DNA of 64,000 bases from [Pantoea] beijingensis (lineage in GTDB: Bacteria; Pseudomonadota; Gammaproteobacteria; Enterobacterales; Enterobacteriaceae): contig NZ_CP071409.1 in the NCBI RefSeq assembly GCF_022647505.1, positions 3,720,001 to 3,784,000 of the forward strand, written 5' to 3'. Positions within the stretch are counted from its first letter, which is position 1, and every line of letters starts with the position of its first letter. Made by a program: the position numbers and the translations under genes. Under the pieces are notes generated by a model that was not told the origin of the DNA, ran no database searches, and saw only the letters and a list, made by a program, of their open reading frames with translations. Of this stretch, positions 33,231 to 42,489 are shown one piece after another.

Positions 33231-33353
33231 ATACCCAACGTTAACTGACATTGCAGTAAAGCGGCAATCTCCTGCTCCCGGCGCGCCTACTCAGTAGGAG
33301 GAACGACGAGCAATGAGAACCAACGCACATGCAACATAAAGTATGACGGGTAT
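33231..33353. repeat. Palindromic intergenic repeat (YPAL-like) in the lysC leader
   Basis: The ~123-bp element starts ATACCC and ends GGGTAT, has a central hairpin CCTAC-TCA-GTAGG (33286-33298) and imperfect pairing along its arms. Its left 37 bases closely match 63892-63928 (shared ATACCCAA, TGCAGTAA and GCAA blocks). From memory its ends resemble the palindromic repeats common in Yersinia, Serratia and Pectobacterium (TATACCC with a TTGCA block inside). The class name is from memory. It interrupts the riboswitch expression platform relative to E. coli. Confidence 0.75.
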
Positions 33354-33467
33354 ATACAAGGTGGGGGGCTTCTGGGTGTATCGTAGTCACGCCTTTCTAC
33401 GTCTGCCCCGTTTCCACTTCTACCTTGTGCCAAAGCTGATGGAATATATCCTGACACGAGGTTTTGA
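33354..33467 (+). promoter_or_regulatory. lysC leader, riboswitch expression platform
   Basis: After the repeat the leader resumes with strands known from E. coli: CTTCTGGGTG (33369-33378), CGCCTTTCTACGTCTGCCCC, CTTGTGCCAAAGCTGATGGA and CCTGACACGAGG just before the start codon. The last element contains the ribosome-binding site that the ligand-bound fold should hide. Confidence 0.8.
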
Positions 33468-34823
33468 ATGTCTCAATCTACTCTTATCGTCGCGAAATTC
33501 GGTGGCACCAGCGTTGCTGATTTTGTCGCCATGAGTCGCAGCGCCGACGTGGTGCTGGCCGATACAAATGTACGTTTAGTGGTACTCTCCGCTTCTGCCG
33601 GGGTGACAAACCTGCTGGTGTCACTGGCCGAAGGCCAGGAACAGGTGCAGCGTACTTTTCTTCTGGATGAGATCCGCCGTATCCAATACGCCATTCTCGA
33701 TCGTCTCCAACAGCCGGATGTCATCCGTGACGAAATCGATCGCATGCTGGAAAACATCACGATGCTCTCAGAAGCCGCATCGTTGGCTACGTCAACAGCC
33801 TTGACTGATGAACTGGTTAGCCACGGCGAACTGATGTCGACGCTGCTATTCGTTGAGGTACTACGCCAACGGGGCGTCTCGGCTGAGTGGTTTGACGTAC
33901 GAAAAGTAATGCATACCAACGATTACTTTGGTCGAGCCGAACCGGATATCGCCAAATTATCTGAACTGGCTAACGGCCTGTTAAAGCCGCGGTTGGATGA
34001 TGCGTTGATTATTACCCAGGGCTTTATCGGCAGCGAAGAGAAAGGGCGGACGACTACGCTTGGACGTGGCGGCAGCGATTATACCGCTGCGTTGTTGGGT
34101 GAAGCCTTGCACGCTAAGCGTATCGATATCTGGACGGATGTACCGGGCATCTACACTACCGATCCTCGCGTAGTCCCCGCGGCAAAACGTATTGACGAAA
34201 TCACCTTTGAAGAAGCGGCGGAAATGGCAACATTTGGTGCCAAGGTTCTGCATCCTGCCACTTTGTTGCCTGCCGTGCGCAGCGATATCCCGGTTTTCGT
34301 TGGCTGCAGTAAGGATCCCTCAGCAGGCGGAACAATGGTATGCAATAAAACGGTAAATCCACCGCTGTTTAGAGCACTGGCGCTGCGTCGTAGACAAACG
34401 CTGCTAACATTACATAGCCTGAATATGCTGCATGCACGTGGCTTCCTCGCTGAGGTTTTCAATATTCTGGCGCGACATAATATGTCGGTGGATTTGATTA
34501 CCACGTCGGAAGTCAGTGTCGCACTGACGCTGGATACCACAGGCTCGACTTCAACTGGTGAGGGCCTACTCACCCAAGCGCTGCTAACCGAACTCTCTTC
34601 GTTATGTCGCGTGGAAGTGGAAGAAAATCTGGCACTGGTCGCGCTGATTGGTAATCAGCTCTCACAGGCCTGTGGCGTTGGTAAAGAAGTGTTTGGCGTG
34701 CTTGAGCCGTTCAATCTGCGTCTGATTTGTTACGGTGCCAGCAGCTATAATCTCTGTTTCCTGGTGCCGGGTGGCGATGCTGAACAAGTGGTACGGACCC
34801 TTCATCAGAATTTATTTGAGTAG
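33468..34823 (+). CDS. lysC: Lysine-sensitive aspartokinase III
   Basis: LysC phosphorylates aspartate, the entry to lysine, threonine and methionine synthesis, and is inhibited by lysine. The 451 residues (449 in E. coli) have the kinase N-terminus VAKFGGTSVADF and TLGRGGSDYTAALLGEALHA, and two C-terminal ACT domains (from about residue 310) that bind lysine, with LARHNMSVDLITTSEVSVALTLD in the first. It has a riboswitch leader and is followed by a large hairpin. Confidence 0.97.
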   Translation: MSQSTLIVAKFGGTSVADFVAMSRSADVVLADTNVRLVVLSASAGVTNLLVSLAEGQEQVQRTFLLDEIRRIQYAILDRLQQPDVIRDEIDRMLENITMLSEAASLATSTALTDELVSHGELMSTLLFVEVLRQRGVSAEWFDVRKVMHTNDYFGRAEPDIAKLSELANGLLKPRLDDALIITQGFIGSEEKGRTTTLGRGGSDYTAALLGEALHAKRIDIWTDVPGIYTTDPRVVPAAKRIDEITFEEAAEMATFGAKVLHPATLLPAVRSDIPVFVGCSKDPSAGGTMVCNKTVNPPLFRALALRRRQTLLTLHSLNMLHARGFLAEVFNILARHNMSVDLITTSEVSVALTLDTTGSTSTGEGLLTQALLTELSSLCRVEVEENLALVALIGNQLSQACGVGKEVFGVLEPFNLRLICYGASSYNLCFLVPGGDAEQVVRTLHQNLFE

Positions 34824-34865
34824 GTGATATACCGCTATATTCGCCGCTAACCGCCACATACTGGC

Positions 34866-34899
34866 AGCGCTGGATCCTGCAAAAGAGGATACCAGCGCT
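34866..34899 (+). terminator. Hairpin after lysC
   Basis: AGCGCTGGATCCT pairs with AGGAT-A-CCAGCGCT (one bulged A) 42 bases beyond the lysC stop. There is no T-run, so it may act with Rho or as a stabilising structure. Confidence 0.45.
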
Positions 34900-35046
34900 C
34901 AGATTCTGCTGACATTATATCGAAGAAATATCTTAAATATCCCTTTTTCACCCCTTTTTATGCGCTAACTCTACGTTATCAATTGTATTTCATCCTGTGG
35001 CATAGATAATTCACGCCGTTAAATAACTATATACTAAGGACGGGTA

Positions 35047-35745
35047 ATGCAAAAATTAGTGGCAGAGTTTTTAGGGACATTTGTACTGGTATTCGGCGGC
35101 TGTGGTAGTGCAGTACTGGCAGCCGCATTTCCTGAGCTGGGTATTGGCTTTGCCGGCGTAGCGTTAGCATTTGGTCTGACCGTATTAACGATGGCATATG
35201 CCGTCGGACATATTTCCGGCGGTCATTTTAATCCGGCCGTTACGCTAGGGCTGATGGCCGGCGGACGTTTTCCGCTGAAACAGGTACCGTGCTACATCAT
35301 TGCCCAGGTTATCGGCGGGATAGCTGCGGCTGCGGTACTGTATGTCATTGCCAGCGGCCTGCCGACCTTTGATGTTATTAGCAGCGGCTTCGCTTCCAAC
35401 GGTTACGGCGAACACTCACCAGGCGGCTTTTCACTGCAATCAGGGATCGTTATCGAAGTGGTGCTGACGGCAATATTCCTGGTCATCATCATGGGTGCCA
35501 CGGACAAACGTGCGCCCGCAGGATTCGCACCTATTGCCATTGGCCTGGCATTGACCTTGATTCATCTGATCAGCATCCCTGTGACCAATACCTCGGTAAA
35601 CCCGGCTCGCAGCACCGGTGTTGCACTTTTTCAGGGCGGATGGGCCATCGATCAGTTATGGATGTTTTGGGTTATGCCCATTATCGGCGGCATCATAGGT
35701 GGTCTGATTTATCGTTGCCTGCTTGAGAGTAAGGCAAAAGCATAA
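35047..35745 (+). CDS. aqpZ: Aquaporin Z
   Basis: AqpZ is the tetrameric water channel of the inner membrane. The 232 residues carry the two half-helix NPA motifs: HFNPAVT (Asn62-Pro-Ala64) and SVNPARS (Asn184-Pro-Ala186). The selectivity-filter residues expected from E. coli AqpZ are present (His172, Thr181, Arg187, and a Phe near 42). Those are the features of a water-specific channel rather than a glycerol facilitator. GGACGGGT precedes the ATG weakly. In E. coli aqpZ is elsewhere, so this position beside lysC is a lineage difference. Confidence 0.96.
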   Translation: MQKLVAEFLGTFVLVFGGCGSAVLAAAFPELGIGFAGVALAFGLTVLTMAYAVGHISGGHFNPAVTLGLMAGGRFPLKQVPCYIIAQVIGGIAAAAVLYVIASGLPTFDVISSGFASNGYGEHSPGGFSLQSGIVIEVVLTAIFLVIIMGATDKRAPAGFAPIAIGLALTLIHLISIPVTNTSVNPARSTGVALFQGGWAIDQLWMFWVMPIIGGIIGGLIYRCLLESKAKA

Positions 35746-36299
35746 GTAAGTATTCCTCATGCGGATGGCTACTACAGCATCCGCAGCATCAGACCTGTCT
35801 TACTTCTCTCCTCTTCTCTTTTCCTTTACGCCGCCCATTGCATGATTTCGGACCCGCTTTTGCCAGCACTGTTGCAAATGAGCAAGCTTACGACGCTATA
35901 AAACTGACATTTTAAACACCCTATTAAACGGACCTGTCTGGCTGAACAAATTCGCACTGACAGAACACGTCAATCAGGACGATAGCGGTTTAGCCTGTAG
36001 GGTATTAGGAAGGCTGAGCTGGTAAAGCAAATTGCCAGCCTGATGAGCTCCAACGAATTTGTAGAAGTGATCGACCGTGCGAAAGTCATGGCACCGACGA
36101 CTCAGGGCCTGCACAACGAAAGCGTAGCGATCTGCTTCAACCAGGCTAGCCTCGACGCTGCCCATCGCATCATAGACCAGATCCAAGCCAGGCATGCCGT
36201 AACAGCATTGCCCTTTTACCTCCGTTCCCGGTAAAGTGTGGCCTTGTTTTATGGCAATCAACAAATAAAAACACAACATCCTTATAAGGAAGTCTGGCT
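35746..36299. other. Intergenic region aqpZ to PanS-like transporter
   Basis: The 554 bases contain a hairpin after aqpZ (GCGGATG/CATCCGC, 35761-35784) and an unexplained open frame at 36001-36234. I see no clear gene. Confidence 0.5.
36001..36234 (+). pseudogene. Possible gene remnant, unidentified
   Basis: A frame of 77 codons opens after a TAG at 35998 and ends at 36232-36234. Its peptide has coding-like composition (RKAELVKQIASLMSSNEF, then VEVIDRAKVMAPTTQGLHNE), but it has no good start; the ATG at 36043 has no ribosome-binding site. It could be the 3' part of a decayed gene or chance. The opposite strand is open over the same span. I do not recognise the family. Confidence 0.25.
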
Positions 36300-37217
36300 A
36301 TGCTCGCCTCAATTACCCGACTGTTCCCACTCTGGGCAGTCCTGCTCTCCGTCGCCGCCTATTATTCACCGGGTACCTTTGTCGGTATTGGTCCCTGGGT
36401 AACGTATCTGCTGATGCTGATTATGTTTGGAATGGGCGTAACGCTAAATATCGCCGATTTTAAACGCGTTCTCACTCGTCCTGCACCGGTGATTGCGGGA
36501 ACCTTCCTGCACTATCTGGTGATGCCGCTGGCCGCATGGGGATTAGCAAAACTGTTCCATATGCCGCCGGATCTTTCCGCAGGTATGATTCTGGTCGGCA
36601 GCGTTGCCAGCGGTACCGCATCTAATGTGATGATTTACCTGGCAAAGGGGGACGTGGCGCTTTCCGTAACCATCTCTTCCGTTTCAGCGCTGGTCGGTGT
36701 GTTTGCCACGCCATTGCTCACGCGCCTGTATGTTGATACCCATATTCAGGTCGATGTCGCGGGTATGCTGCTGAGTATCGTTGAAATTGTCGTCGTCCCC
36801 ATTGGGCTCGGCCTAATCGTTCACCACGCCATGAATAAGCTGGTTAAGCGTATTGAGCCTTGGTTACCCGCGTTCTCCATGATCTGTATTTTATTGATTA
36901 TTAGCGCCGTAGTGGCCGGTAGCCAGCGCTTTATTGGTTCCGTTGGCCTGGTGGTCATTGCTGCCGTGATCCTGCATAACGCCATCGGTCTGCTGGGCGG
37001 CTATTGGGGAGGTAAATTGTTTGGCTTTGATGAGTCAACCTGCCGCACGCTGGCACTTGAAGTCGGTATGCAGAACTCTGGCCTTGCGGCGACGCTGGGT
37101 AAGATCTACTTTTCGCCGCTAGCCGCGCTGCCAGGCGCGCTGTTTTCGGTCTGGCATAATCTTTCTGGCTCACTGCTGGCCGGTTACTGGTCAGGAAAAC
37201 CAATTAAGAAAAAATAA
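36300..37217 (+). CDS. panS: Bile acid:sodium symporter family transporter, PanS-like
   Basis: The 305-residue inner-membrane protein has about ten helices and belongs to the BASS family ([18 protein letters not shown] near residues 44-62, [23 protein letters not shown] near 96-118, [15 protein letters not shown] near 245-260). This subgroup includes PanS of Salmonella, which moves ketopantoate and pantoate. The exact substrate cannot be fixed here. AAGGAAG precedes the ATG. It is convergent with yjbB. Confidence 0.8.
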   Translation: MLASITRLFPLWAVLLSVAAYYSPGTFVGIGPWVTYLLMLIMFGMGVTLNIADFKRVLTRPAPVIAGTFLHYLVMPLAAWGLAKLFHMPPDLSAGMILVGSVASGTASNVMIYLAKGDVALSVTISSVSALVGVFATPLLTRLYVDTHIQVDVAGMLLSIVEIVVVPIGLGLIVHHAMNKLVKRIEPWLPAFSMICILLIISAVVAGSQRFIGSVGLVVIAAVILHNAIGLLGGYWGGKLFGFDESTCRTLALEVGMQNSGLAATLGKIYFSPLAALPGALFSVWHNLSGSLLAGYWSGKPIKKK

Positions 37218-37240
37218 CACGCCGGGCTAGCTTCTGCCAC

Positions 37241-37262
37241 GGGGTGAATATTGGTTCACCCC
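37241..37262. terminator. Hairpin between panS and yjbB
   Basis: GGGGTGAA (37241-37248) pairs with TTCACCCC (37255-37262) between two convergent genes. No T-run follows on either strand, so it is a weak candidate. Confidence 0.45.
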
Positions 37263-37270
37263 GTCACCCC

Positions 37271-38896
37271 TCACTCCTCGCCACGCTCATCATCCTGTTG
37301 CTCAAGCACTCCATAAGCAACAGCACAGAATAATGAATTTAAACGTTTCATATCACCCAGTAGCCCCAGATGTAACGAGCTGGTTTCGATACTTTGTACG
37401 TTCTGTTGATGTAATCGATCGACATGCGCATGGGAGTAGCGTCGATTGGTGATACGGAATCGGTGCTTTGCGCGACGTAAACGCCTGGCACTGGTCATAT
37501 CGCGTGACAGAAAAACGGATAGTGCAAGGCGCAGGTTGTTCAACAACTGCTGTTGCAGCGTTTGTAATTCCTTTATACCTTCGGCAGAAAAGGCGCGTCG
37601 CGTTGCCAACGATTTGTCTGCTACATCGCCACTCATGCGCTCAATGATATCCCCCGCCTGTTCAAGGTTAAGCGCCATTTCGATAATCTCAGCCCAGCGG
37701 CGTGAATCTTCTCCGGGCAGGTCCTCTTTAGGCATACGTGCCAGGTAAAGCTTGATGGCGGTATAAAGCACATCCACATCATCGTCAAGCCGACGAATTT
37801 TTCGTTCCTCGCGCGGCGCACCCAATATGACGTTATTAAAAGTCAGTAGCATCTGTTCCAGTACATCGCCCATCCGCAGCGTTTCCCGCGATGCATTGGC
37901 CAGTGCGAGCGCTGGCGTATCCAGAGCGCTTGCATCAAGATGACGCGGCTTTAGATGAAAATCGGTTTCTGGCTCATCGTGAATCAACCGCTTACATAGC
38001 CGGGCCATAGGTTCAGCAAACGGTACCATCAACACACAGCGAATCAGGTTGTAGAAGACATGGAAAAAGATCACCAACTCTTCATCATTGACCGGCAACC
38101 GGTCAAGTCCAGTTGCCAGCAGCCGAACGAACGGCAGGACGATCAAGCAGCCAATAAATTTGAACAGCAAACTCCCTAGCGCTACGCGTTTCCCGGCGGC
38201 ATTTGCGGTGCTGTTATTGAGCATGGCCAGTAATCCACTGCCGAGGTTAGCGCCGATGACCAGACACAAGGCGACCTGAAACGAAATCACTCCCGTCGCG
38301 GTCAGCGTCGCGGTAATCAATACGGCCGCAAGGCTGGAGTAGCTGATAATGGCAAATACCGCACCAATTAACGCATCCAGCATAATGTCACCGGTCAGTG
38401 AGGAAAAGATAACCTGCACGCCAGACGTCTGGGTAATCGGACGCGATGCCTCAACGATCAATTGCAGCGCCAGCAGAATCAAGCCCAGCCCAATACTTGC
38501 TCGTCCTAATTGACCCGCGCGCGTTTGCTTACGGCCGAGAAAGAAAACTACGCCAAAAAAAATGAACAGGGGCGATAGCCAGGAGAGATCGAAGGTCAGG
38601 ATACGGGCCATCAGCGCGGTCCCCACATCCGCGCCGAGTATCACCACAAGCGCAGGCGTTAAGCCAACAAGTTCTTGCGAGACAAATGAGGTCACCAACA
38701 GTGTTGTTGCATTGCTACTTTGAACCAGGGTGGTGACACCAATACCGGCAAGAAAAGCCATTGGCTTCTTTTCTACGCTACGGCTCAATACGCGGCGCAG
38801 ATCGGCACCATAAACACGCATGATGCCGGTTCGAACGATGTGTGTGCCCCAAACCAGCAGCGCGACGGCAGAGAGCAAATTAAGCAGAGTTAGCAC
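37271..38896 (-). CDS. yjbB: Na+/phosphate cotransporter family protein YjbB
   Basis: YjbB exports phosphate in E. coli and is a type II Na/Pi family protein with a C-terminal PhoU-like domain. The 541 residues (543 in E. coli) have two inverted helical repeats marked by TTLVQSSNATTLLVTSFV (about 54-71) and ISYSSLAAVLITATLTATG (about 192-210), with the QSS/GANLG motifs, and then a PhoU-like helical bundle from about residue 330. A single-gene unit; its location next to a phosphorus-compound transporter operon is suggestive but not proof of a link. Confidence 0.93.
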   Translation of the reverse strand: MLTLLNLLSAVALLVWGTHIVRTGIMRVYGADLRRVLSRSVEKKPMAFLAGIGVTTLVQSSNATTLLVTSFVSQELVGLTPALVVILGADVGTALMARILTFDLSWLSPLFIFFGVVFFLGRKQTRAGQLGRASIGLGLILLALQLIVEASRPITQTSGVQVIFSSLTGDIMLDALIGAVFAIISYSSLAAVLITATLTATGVISFQVALCLVIGANLGSGLLAMLNNSTANAAGKRVALGSLLFKFIGCLIVLPFVRLLATGLDRLPVNDEELVIFFHVFYNLIRCVLMVPFAEPMARLCKRLIHDEPETDFHLKPRHLDASALDTPALALANASRETLRMGDVLEQMLLTFNNVILGAPREERKIRRLDDDVDVLYTAIKLYLARMPKEDLPGEDSRRWAEIIEMALNLEQAGDIIERMSGDVADKSLATRRAFSAEGIKELQTLQQQLLNNLRLALSVFLSRDMTSARRLRRAKHRFRITNRRYSHAHVDRLHQQNVQSIETSSLHLGLLGDMKRLNSLFCAVAYGVLEQQDDERGEE

Positions 38897-38942
38897 CGAA
38901 TAACGACCTCACTTACAGCTGAAACACAATGGAGAGGAGTCA

Positions 38943-38970
38943 CGCTGAGTTGAGAAATTTCAACTCAGCG
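38943..38970. terminator. Hairpin downstream of the ABC-phosphodiesterase operon
   Basis: CGCTGAGTTGA (38943-38953) pairs with TCAACTCAGCG (38960-38970) around 6 nt. It lies 64 bases past the last gene of the minus-strand operon. No T-run follows, so it may need Rho. Confidence 0.5.
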
Positions 38971-39034
38971 GGTGGGTTTCAGTTTAGTCGAACTCGGGAA
39001 AAATGTGCTTAATCAGCGCGATAGTTCAGGAGAA

Positions 39035-40027
39035 TCAGGCAACTTCGCACAACGTCATGGTATCGATGTGTAAGCCGATCGATCGACCCGCAGGATGTAA
39101 ATCCGCTACCGAGCGGTTCAATACATCAACCTGTAGCTCAATGTCATGCACGCTTACGCGATAGCGAATCACGTTGCCCAACAGGCTATGGCTAACAATA
39201 GTGGCAGGAATACCCTGTTCAGGTGAACAAATGACGATCGCTTCCGGACGAATGGCAACCTGCCCGGAATAAGCCCGCTGCGTCAGGCGCATCGCCTGCT
39301 CCGGAGAAAGAAGATTATAATTTCCCATAAAACCGGCCGCGAACCGATCCACCGGCTGCGTGTAAAGCGACTCTGCATCACCACTCTGGACGATCTTACC
39401 TTTGTTCATCAGGACGATACGGTCAGACATCGTCAGCGCTTCTTCCTGATCGTGCGTGACAAAGATAGTCGTCAGATTCAGCTCTTTTTGAATGCGGCGG
39501 ATCTGATCGCGCAGATGACGGCGAATACGTGCATCCAGTGCGGAAAGCGGCTCATCCAGCAATAACAGACGCGGACGCGTTACCAGTGAGCGCGCCAATG
39601 CAACGCGCTGACACTGCCCTCCGGAAAGCTGGTGTGGGTAGCGTTTAGCATACTCGTTAAGCTCCACAAGCATCAGCACTTCGGCCACGCGATCGCGGAT
39701 TACCTCAGTGGACAACTTCTGCATCTTCAAACCGAAGCCCACATTCGCTTCCACCGTCATATTCGGAAATAGTGCATAGCTCTGGAACACCATGCCAATT
39801 GAGCGCTTCTGCGGTGTTAAAGGCACGATATCCTGTCCCTGCAGCATAATTTGCCCACTGTCGACCGAGGTTAACCCTGCCAGGCAGCGCAGCAACGTCG
39901 ACTTACCGCAACCACTTGGCCCCAGTAACGTCACGAATTCGCCTTCATTAGCGGTGAAATCAATCTGCTGGAAAATCGTTGTTGGGCCGTAACTTTTATT
40001 CAGCTGTTGGACGTTAAGATAAGACAT
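39035..40027 (-). CDS. ABC transporter ATP-binding protein (phosphonate/Fe3+/polyamine type)
   Basis: The 330-residue ATPase has Walker [10 protein letters not shown] (about 36-44), signature LSGGQCQRVALARSL (about 134-148, with Cys where most have Gln or Gly), Walker B LLLLDEPLSALD and H-loop FVTHDQEEALTMSDRIV. A C-terminal TOBE-like domain (GQVAIRPEAIVI) is typical of importers of the PotA/FbpC/PhnT class. It is the last gene of the five-gene minus-strand operon and starts 2 bases after the preceding permease. PhnT of Salmonella is the nearest functional comparison I can offer. Confidence 0.88.
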   Translation of the reverse strand: MSYLNVQQLNKSYGPTTIFQQIDFTANEGEFVTLLGPSGCGKSTLLRCLAGLTSVDSGQIMLQGQDIVPLTPQKRSIGMVFQSYALFPNMTVEANVGFGLKMQKLSTEVIRDRVAEVLMLVELNEYAKRYPHQLSGGQCQRVALARSLVTRPRLLLLDEPLSALDARIRRHLRDQIRRIQKELNLTTIFVTHDQEEALTMSDRIVLMNKGKIVQSGDAESLYTQPVDRFAAGFMGNYNLLSPEQAMRLTQRAYSGQVAIRPEAIVICSPEQGIPATIVSHSLLGNVIRYRVSVHDIELQVDVLNRSVADLHPAGRSIGLHIDTMTLCEVA

Positions 40028-40029
40028 AG

Positions 40030-40815
40030 TCAGCCCCTTTTACGATTCAGGGTATTCGCCAGCCAGGTAACCACCAGCACGACGAGGAAATAGGAGATTA
40101 CCAACGCACTGGTAAAGTGACCGCTGCCGCTGCGCATATTGTAAAGATAAACCTGCAATGTCTCATAACTGGTACCGGTTAGCAGGTTAGCGAATACAAA
40201 CTCACCTATTAGAAAAGAGAACGAGAGCAGCACGGCAATACTCGCTCCTTTACGCAAATTAGGCAGAACTACCAGCAAAGCCGCTTGCCCGGTGCTTGCA
40301 CCGAGCAGATGCGCAGCATCAATCAACTCTTTAAGATTGATAGCCTGCATATTGTTGGCAATCGCGCGGTAGATAAATGGCAATGCAATAGTGAAATAGC
40401 AACCAATAAGGATCCATGGCGTGCCGGTCAGCATCAAAGGAGGCGCGGAGTATAGCTGAAGCAGGCCGACCGATGAGACAACCGGGGGAATAGCAAATGG
40501 CAACAGGATCAGAATATTCATCACCGCTTCAAGTCGAGGAAAGTAGTAAGCGATTACAAACATGGCAGGCAGCATCAGTACAAGGGAGAATGCAAGCGCA
40601 CCAAAACAGATAAGCAGTGAATGCCCCAGAGCAACGAGGAAACGTGGATCGCTCCATAAATTTTTCATCCACTGCAAAGTGAAGCCGCTGGGTAAAATCG
40701 TGGCCCCCCACTGTGTCGCCAAAGCATACAAAAGTGTGACCAACAGCGGTAAGGCCAAAATCGTAAACACCAGCCAGACAACGATTCGGTGATAAACGCG
40801 TTCAGTGCGCGACAT
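40030..40815 (-). CDS. ABC transporter permease 2
   Basis: The ~261-residue permease has six hydrophobic helices and the cytoplasmic EAA-type loop KELIDAAHLLGASTGQAALL (about residues 170-190) that contacts the ATPase. ATG at 40815 has AGG about 6 bases upstream within the end of permease 1; ATG at 40818 would give an ATGA overlap. The two permeases therefore overlap, implying coupled translation. It resembles the second permease (PhnV/PotC/FbpB half) of such systems. Confidence 0.85.
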   Translation of the reverse strand: MSRTERVYHRIVVWLVFTILALPLLVTLLYALATQWGATILPSGFTLQWMKNLWSDPRFLVALGHSLLICFGALAFSLVLMLPAMFVIAYYFPRLEAVMNILILLPFAIPPVVSSVGLLQLYSAPPLMLTGTPWILIGCYFTIALPFIYRAIANNMQAINLKELIDAAHLLGASTGQAALLVVLPNLRKGASIAVLLSFSFLIGEFVFANLLTGTSYETLQVYLYNMRSGSGHFTSALVISYFLVVLVVTWLANTLNRKRG

Positions 40816-41657
40816 CATGACCTCGCATAGTGATAGCTCCGCCGTATCAGCCATTGATGAATGACAGTAATTATCGTCATAATCGCCACCAACAGCATCG
40901 CCAGCGCACTTCCCGTATTGGGATCGAGTGAGATATCGCCGGAAACCAATGCGGCGATACGAACGGGGATGACGTTAAAATTACCCGTCGTCAAAGCGTA
41001 GATGGTGGCATAAGCGCCAAGGGCATTAGCCAGCAAAATCACAAAAGTACCGATGAGTGCAGGTGTCAGAATCGGTAGACCGATGTGCATCCAATAGCGC
41101 AGACGGCTAGCCCCCAGCAGAGCAGCAGATTCCTGCCATTCGCGCTTCAGACCATCAAACGCAGGATAGAGCAGCAACAGACCGAGCGGGATCTGAAACC
41201 ACGTATAAACAATAATCAATCCGTTGGAAGAGTAGAGATTGAAACCCGTCAACAGCCCATACTTACGCATCAGTAACGTCAGGCAACCGTTCAGCCCCAG
41301 TAAAATAACGAAGGCAAAAGCTAGCGGCACGCCAGCAAAGTTACTGGTCATATTGGTGAAAGACATAAAGAAACGATGCAGTTTCCCTTCCCCTGACTGA
41401 TGCAGAGAATATCCACCTAATAACGCGATCAGCAGTCCATATACACTCGACCAGAAAGCAATATTCAGCGAAAAGCGAATGGCCTGCAGATAAAAAGGCG
41501 AGGTGAGGATATCGCGATAATTTGCCCATCCCCAGCTCTCTTCCATGCCACTGTAGAAACTATTAATCGCAATCCACACCAGTGGGGCGATTTGAAAGGC
41601 TATGTAGAACAGCGCAAAAGGCAGCAGGCACAGTAGCGCGATCCATTTGCCTCTCAT
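40815..41657 (-). CDS. ABC transporter permease 1
   Basis: The 280-residue permease starts MRGKWIALLCLLPFALFYIAF and has six hydrophobic helices and an EAA-type loop KREWQESAALLGASRLRYWMHIGLP (split here as ESAALLGASRLRYW). It resembles PhnU/PotB-type subunits. It overlaps the phosphodiesterase gene by four bases (ATGA) and permease 2 at its 3' end. The segment GDISLDPNTGSALAML is the conserved C-terminal part of the family. Confidence 0.86.
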   Translation of the reverse strand: MRGKWIALLCLLPFALFYIAFQIAPLVWIAINSFYSGMEESWGWANYRDILTSPFYLQAIRFSLNIAFWSSVYGLLIALLGGYSLHQSGEGKLHRFFMSFTNMTSNFAGVPLAFAFVILLGLNGCLTLLMRKYGLLTGFNLYSSNGLIIVYTWFQIPLGLLLLYPAFDGLKREWQESAALLGASRLRYWMHIGLPILTPALIGTFVILLANALGAYATIYALTTGNFNVIPVRIAALVSGDISLDPNTGSALAMLLVAIMTIITVIHQWLIRRSYHYARS

Positions 41658-42475
41658 CGCACCTTCTCCTTACCGGAAAGGTTTAATAGCGCCTGACAGA
41701 CGGGTTTGTCATGTGCGATAGCCAGGATTTCACACAGAGTGCCGCATAGCTCCGTTTGTAACGGCTCCGCATCCTGCCGTGAGAAAGACTCACCGAAGAC
41801 AAACAGCGGCACCTCCCTCTCTTCCGGTAAAATACCGCCATGACTACGATCGTCGTTCATACCGTGATCGGAGGTCACAATAACCTGATATCCCTCTTCC
41901 AGCCAGACAGGCATCCAGCGTGAAAGAGACTCATCTGCCTTACGCGCACGGTTACGATATTGCGATGACGAAAGGCCATGCTGATGACCGGCATAATCAA
42001 TATTCATTGGATGAACCAATAAGAAGTCAGGCTGGTAGCGCAACCGCAGGCTTTCCGCATCTTCAAACAGATGCGAATCAGGGTAAGTATCGTCAGAGTA
42101 GAAGTGACCGTACTGAATTGGCAACGAAGGGGCTTCAGTATGTCGGTCACGCGCCGGTTCAAATGGCGTACGGTTATACAGCTCACTCACCCAGTGAAAC
42201 GCGGCCGCCGCGGTGGTTAACCCACCATCACGCGCATAATGAAACAGACTACGCTCTTTGCTCAGCCGACTAACCGCATTATGCACAATGCCACTTTTTA
42301 CCGGCGTGATACCGGTAAGAATGCATTCATACAGCGGACGCGAATGCGAAGGGAGCTCACACGTAAGCGGATACAAGCGCCCGTTACCGAGCGCGCATTC
42401 AGCATGTAAGTATCCCATTGCATCATAGGCAACCTGATAGCTAAGCCCATCCAGAATGACTAAAATGACTTTCAT
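41654..42475 (-). CDS. Alkaline-phosphatase superfamily phosphodiesterase/phosphatase
   Basis: The 273-residue protein belongs to the type I phosphodiesterase/nucleotide-pyrophosphatase group, which also includes phosphonoacetate hydrolase. The two-metal site is complete: Asp9 in ILVILDGLS, a nucleophile region PSHSRP (Ser45 in the place usually held by Thr), DYAGHQHG with Asp and two His, and TSDHGMNDDRSHGG with Asp-His and a distal His. There is no signal peptide or membrane segment, so it acts in the cytoplasm, on what the linked ABC importer brings in. It sits between the binding protein (14-base gap) and permease 1 (ATGA overlap). The substrate is unknown; phosphonates, phosphodiesters or nucleotide derivatives are all possible. 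Confidence 0.85.
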   Translation of the reverse strand: MKVILVILDGLSYQVAYDAMGYLHAECALGNGRLYPLTCELPSHSRPLYECILTGITPVKSGIVHNAVSRLSKERSLFHYARDGGLTTAAAAFHWVSELYNRTPFEPARDRHTEAPSLPIQYGHFYSDDTYPDSHLFEDAESLRLRYQPDFLLVHPMNIDYAGHQHGLSSSQYRNRARKADESLSRWMPVWLEEGYQVIVTSDHGMNDDRSHGGILPEEREVPLFVFGESFSRQDAEPLQTELCGTLCEILAIAHDKPVCQALLNLSGKEKVR

Positions 42476-42489
42476 TCGATACTCCCGAT

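Noticed and set aside
32981..33244. 87-codon frame upstream of lysC
   Set aside because: It lies in the lysine riboswitch, whose RNA structure explains the sequence.
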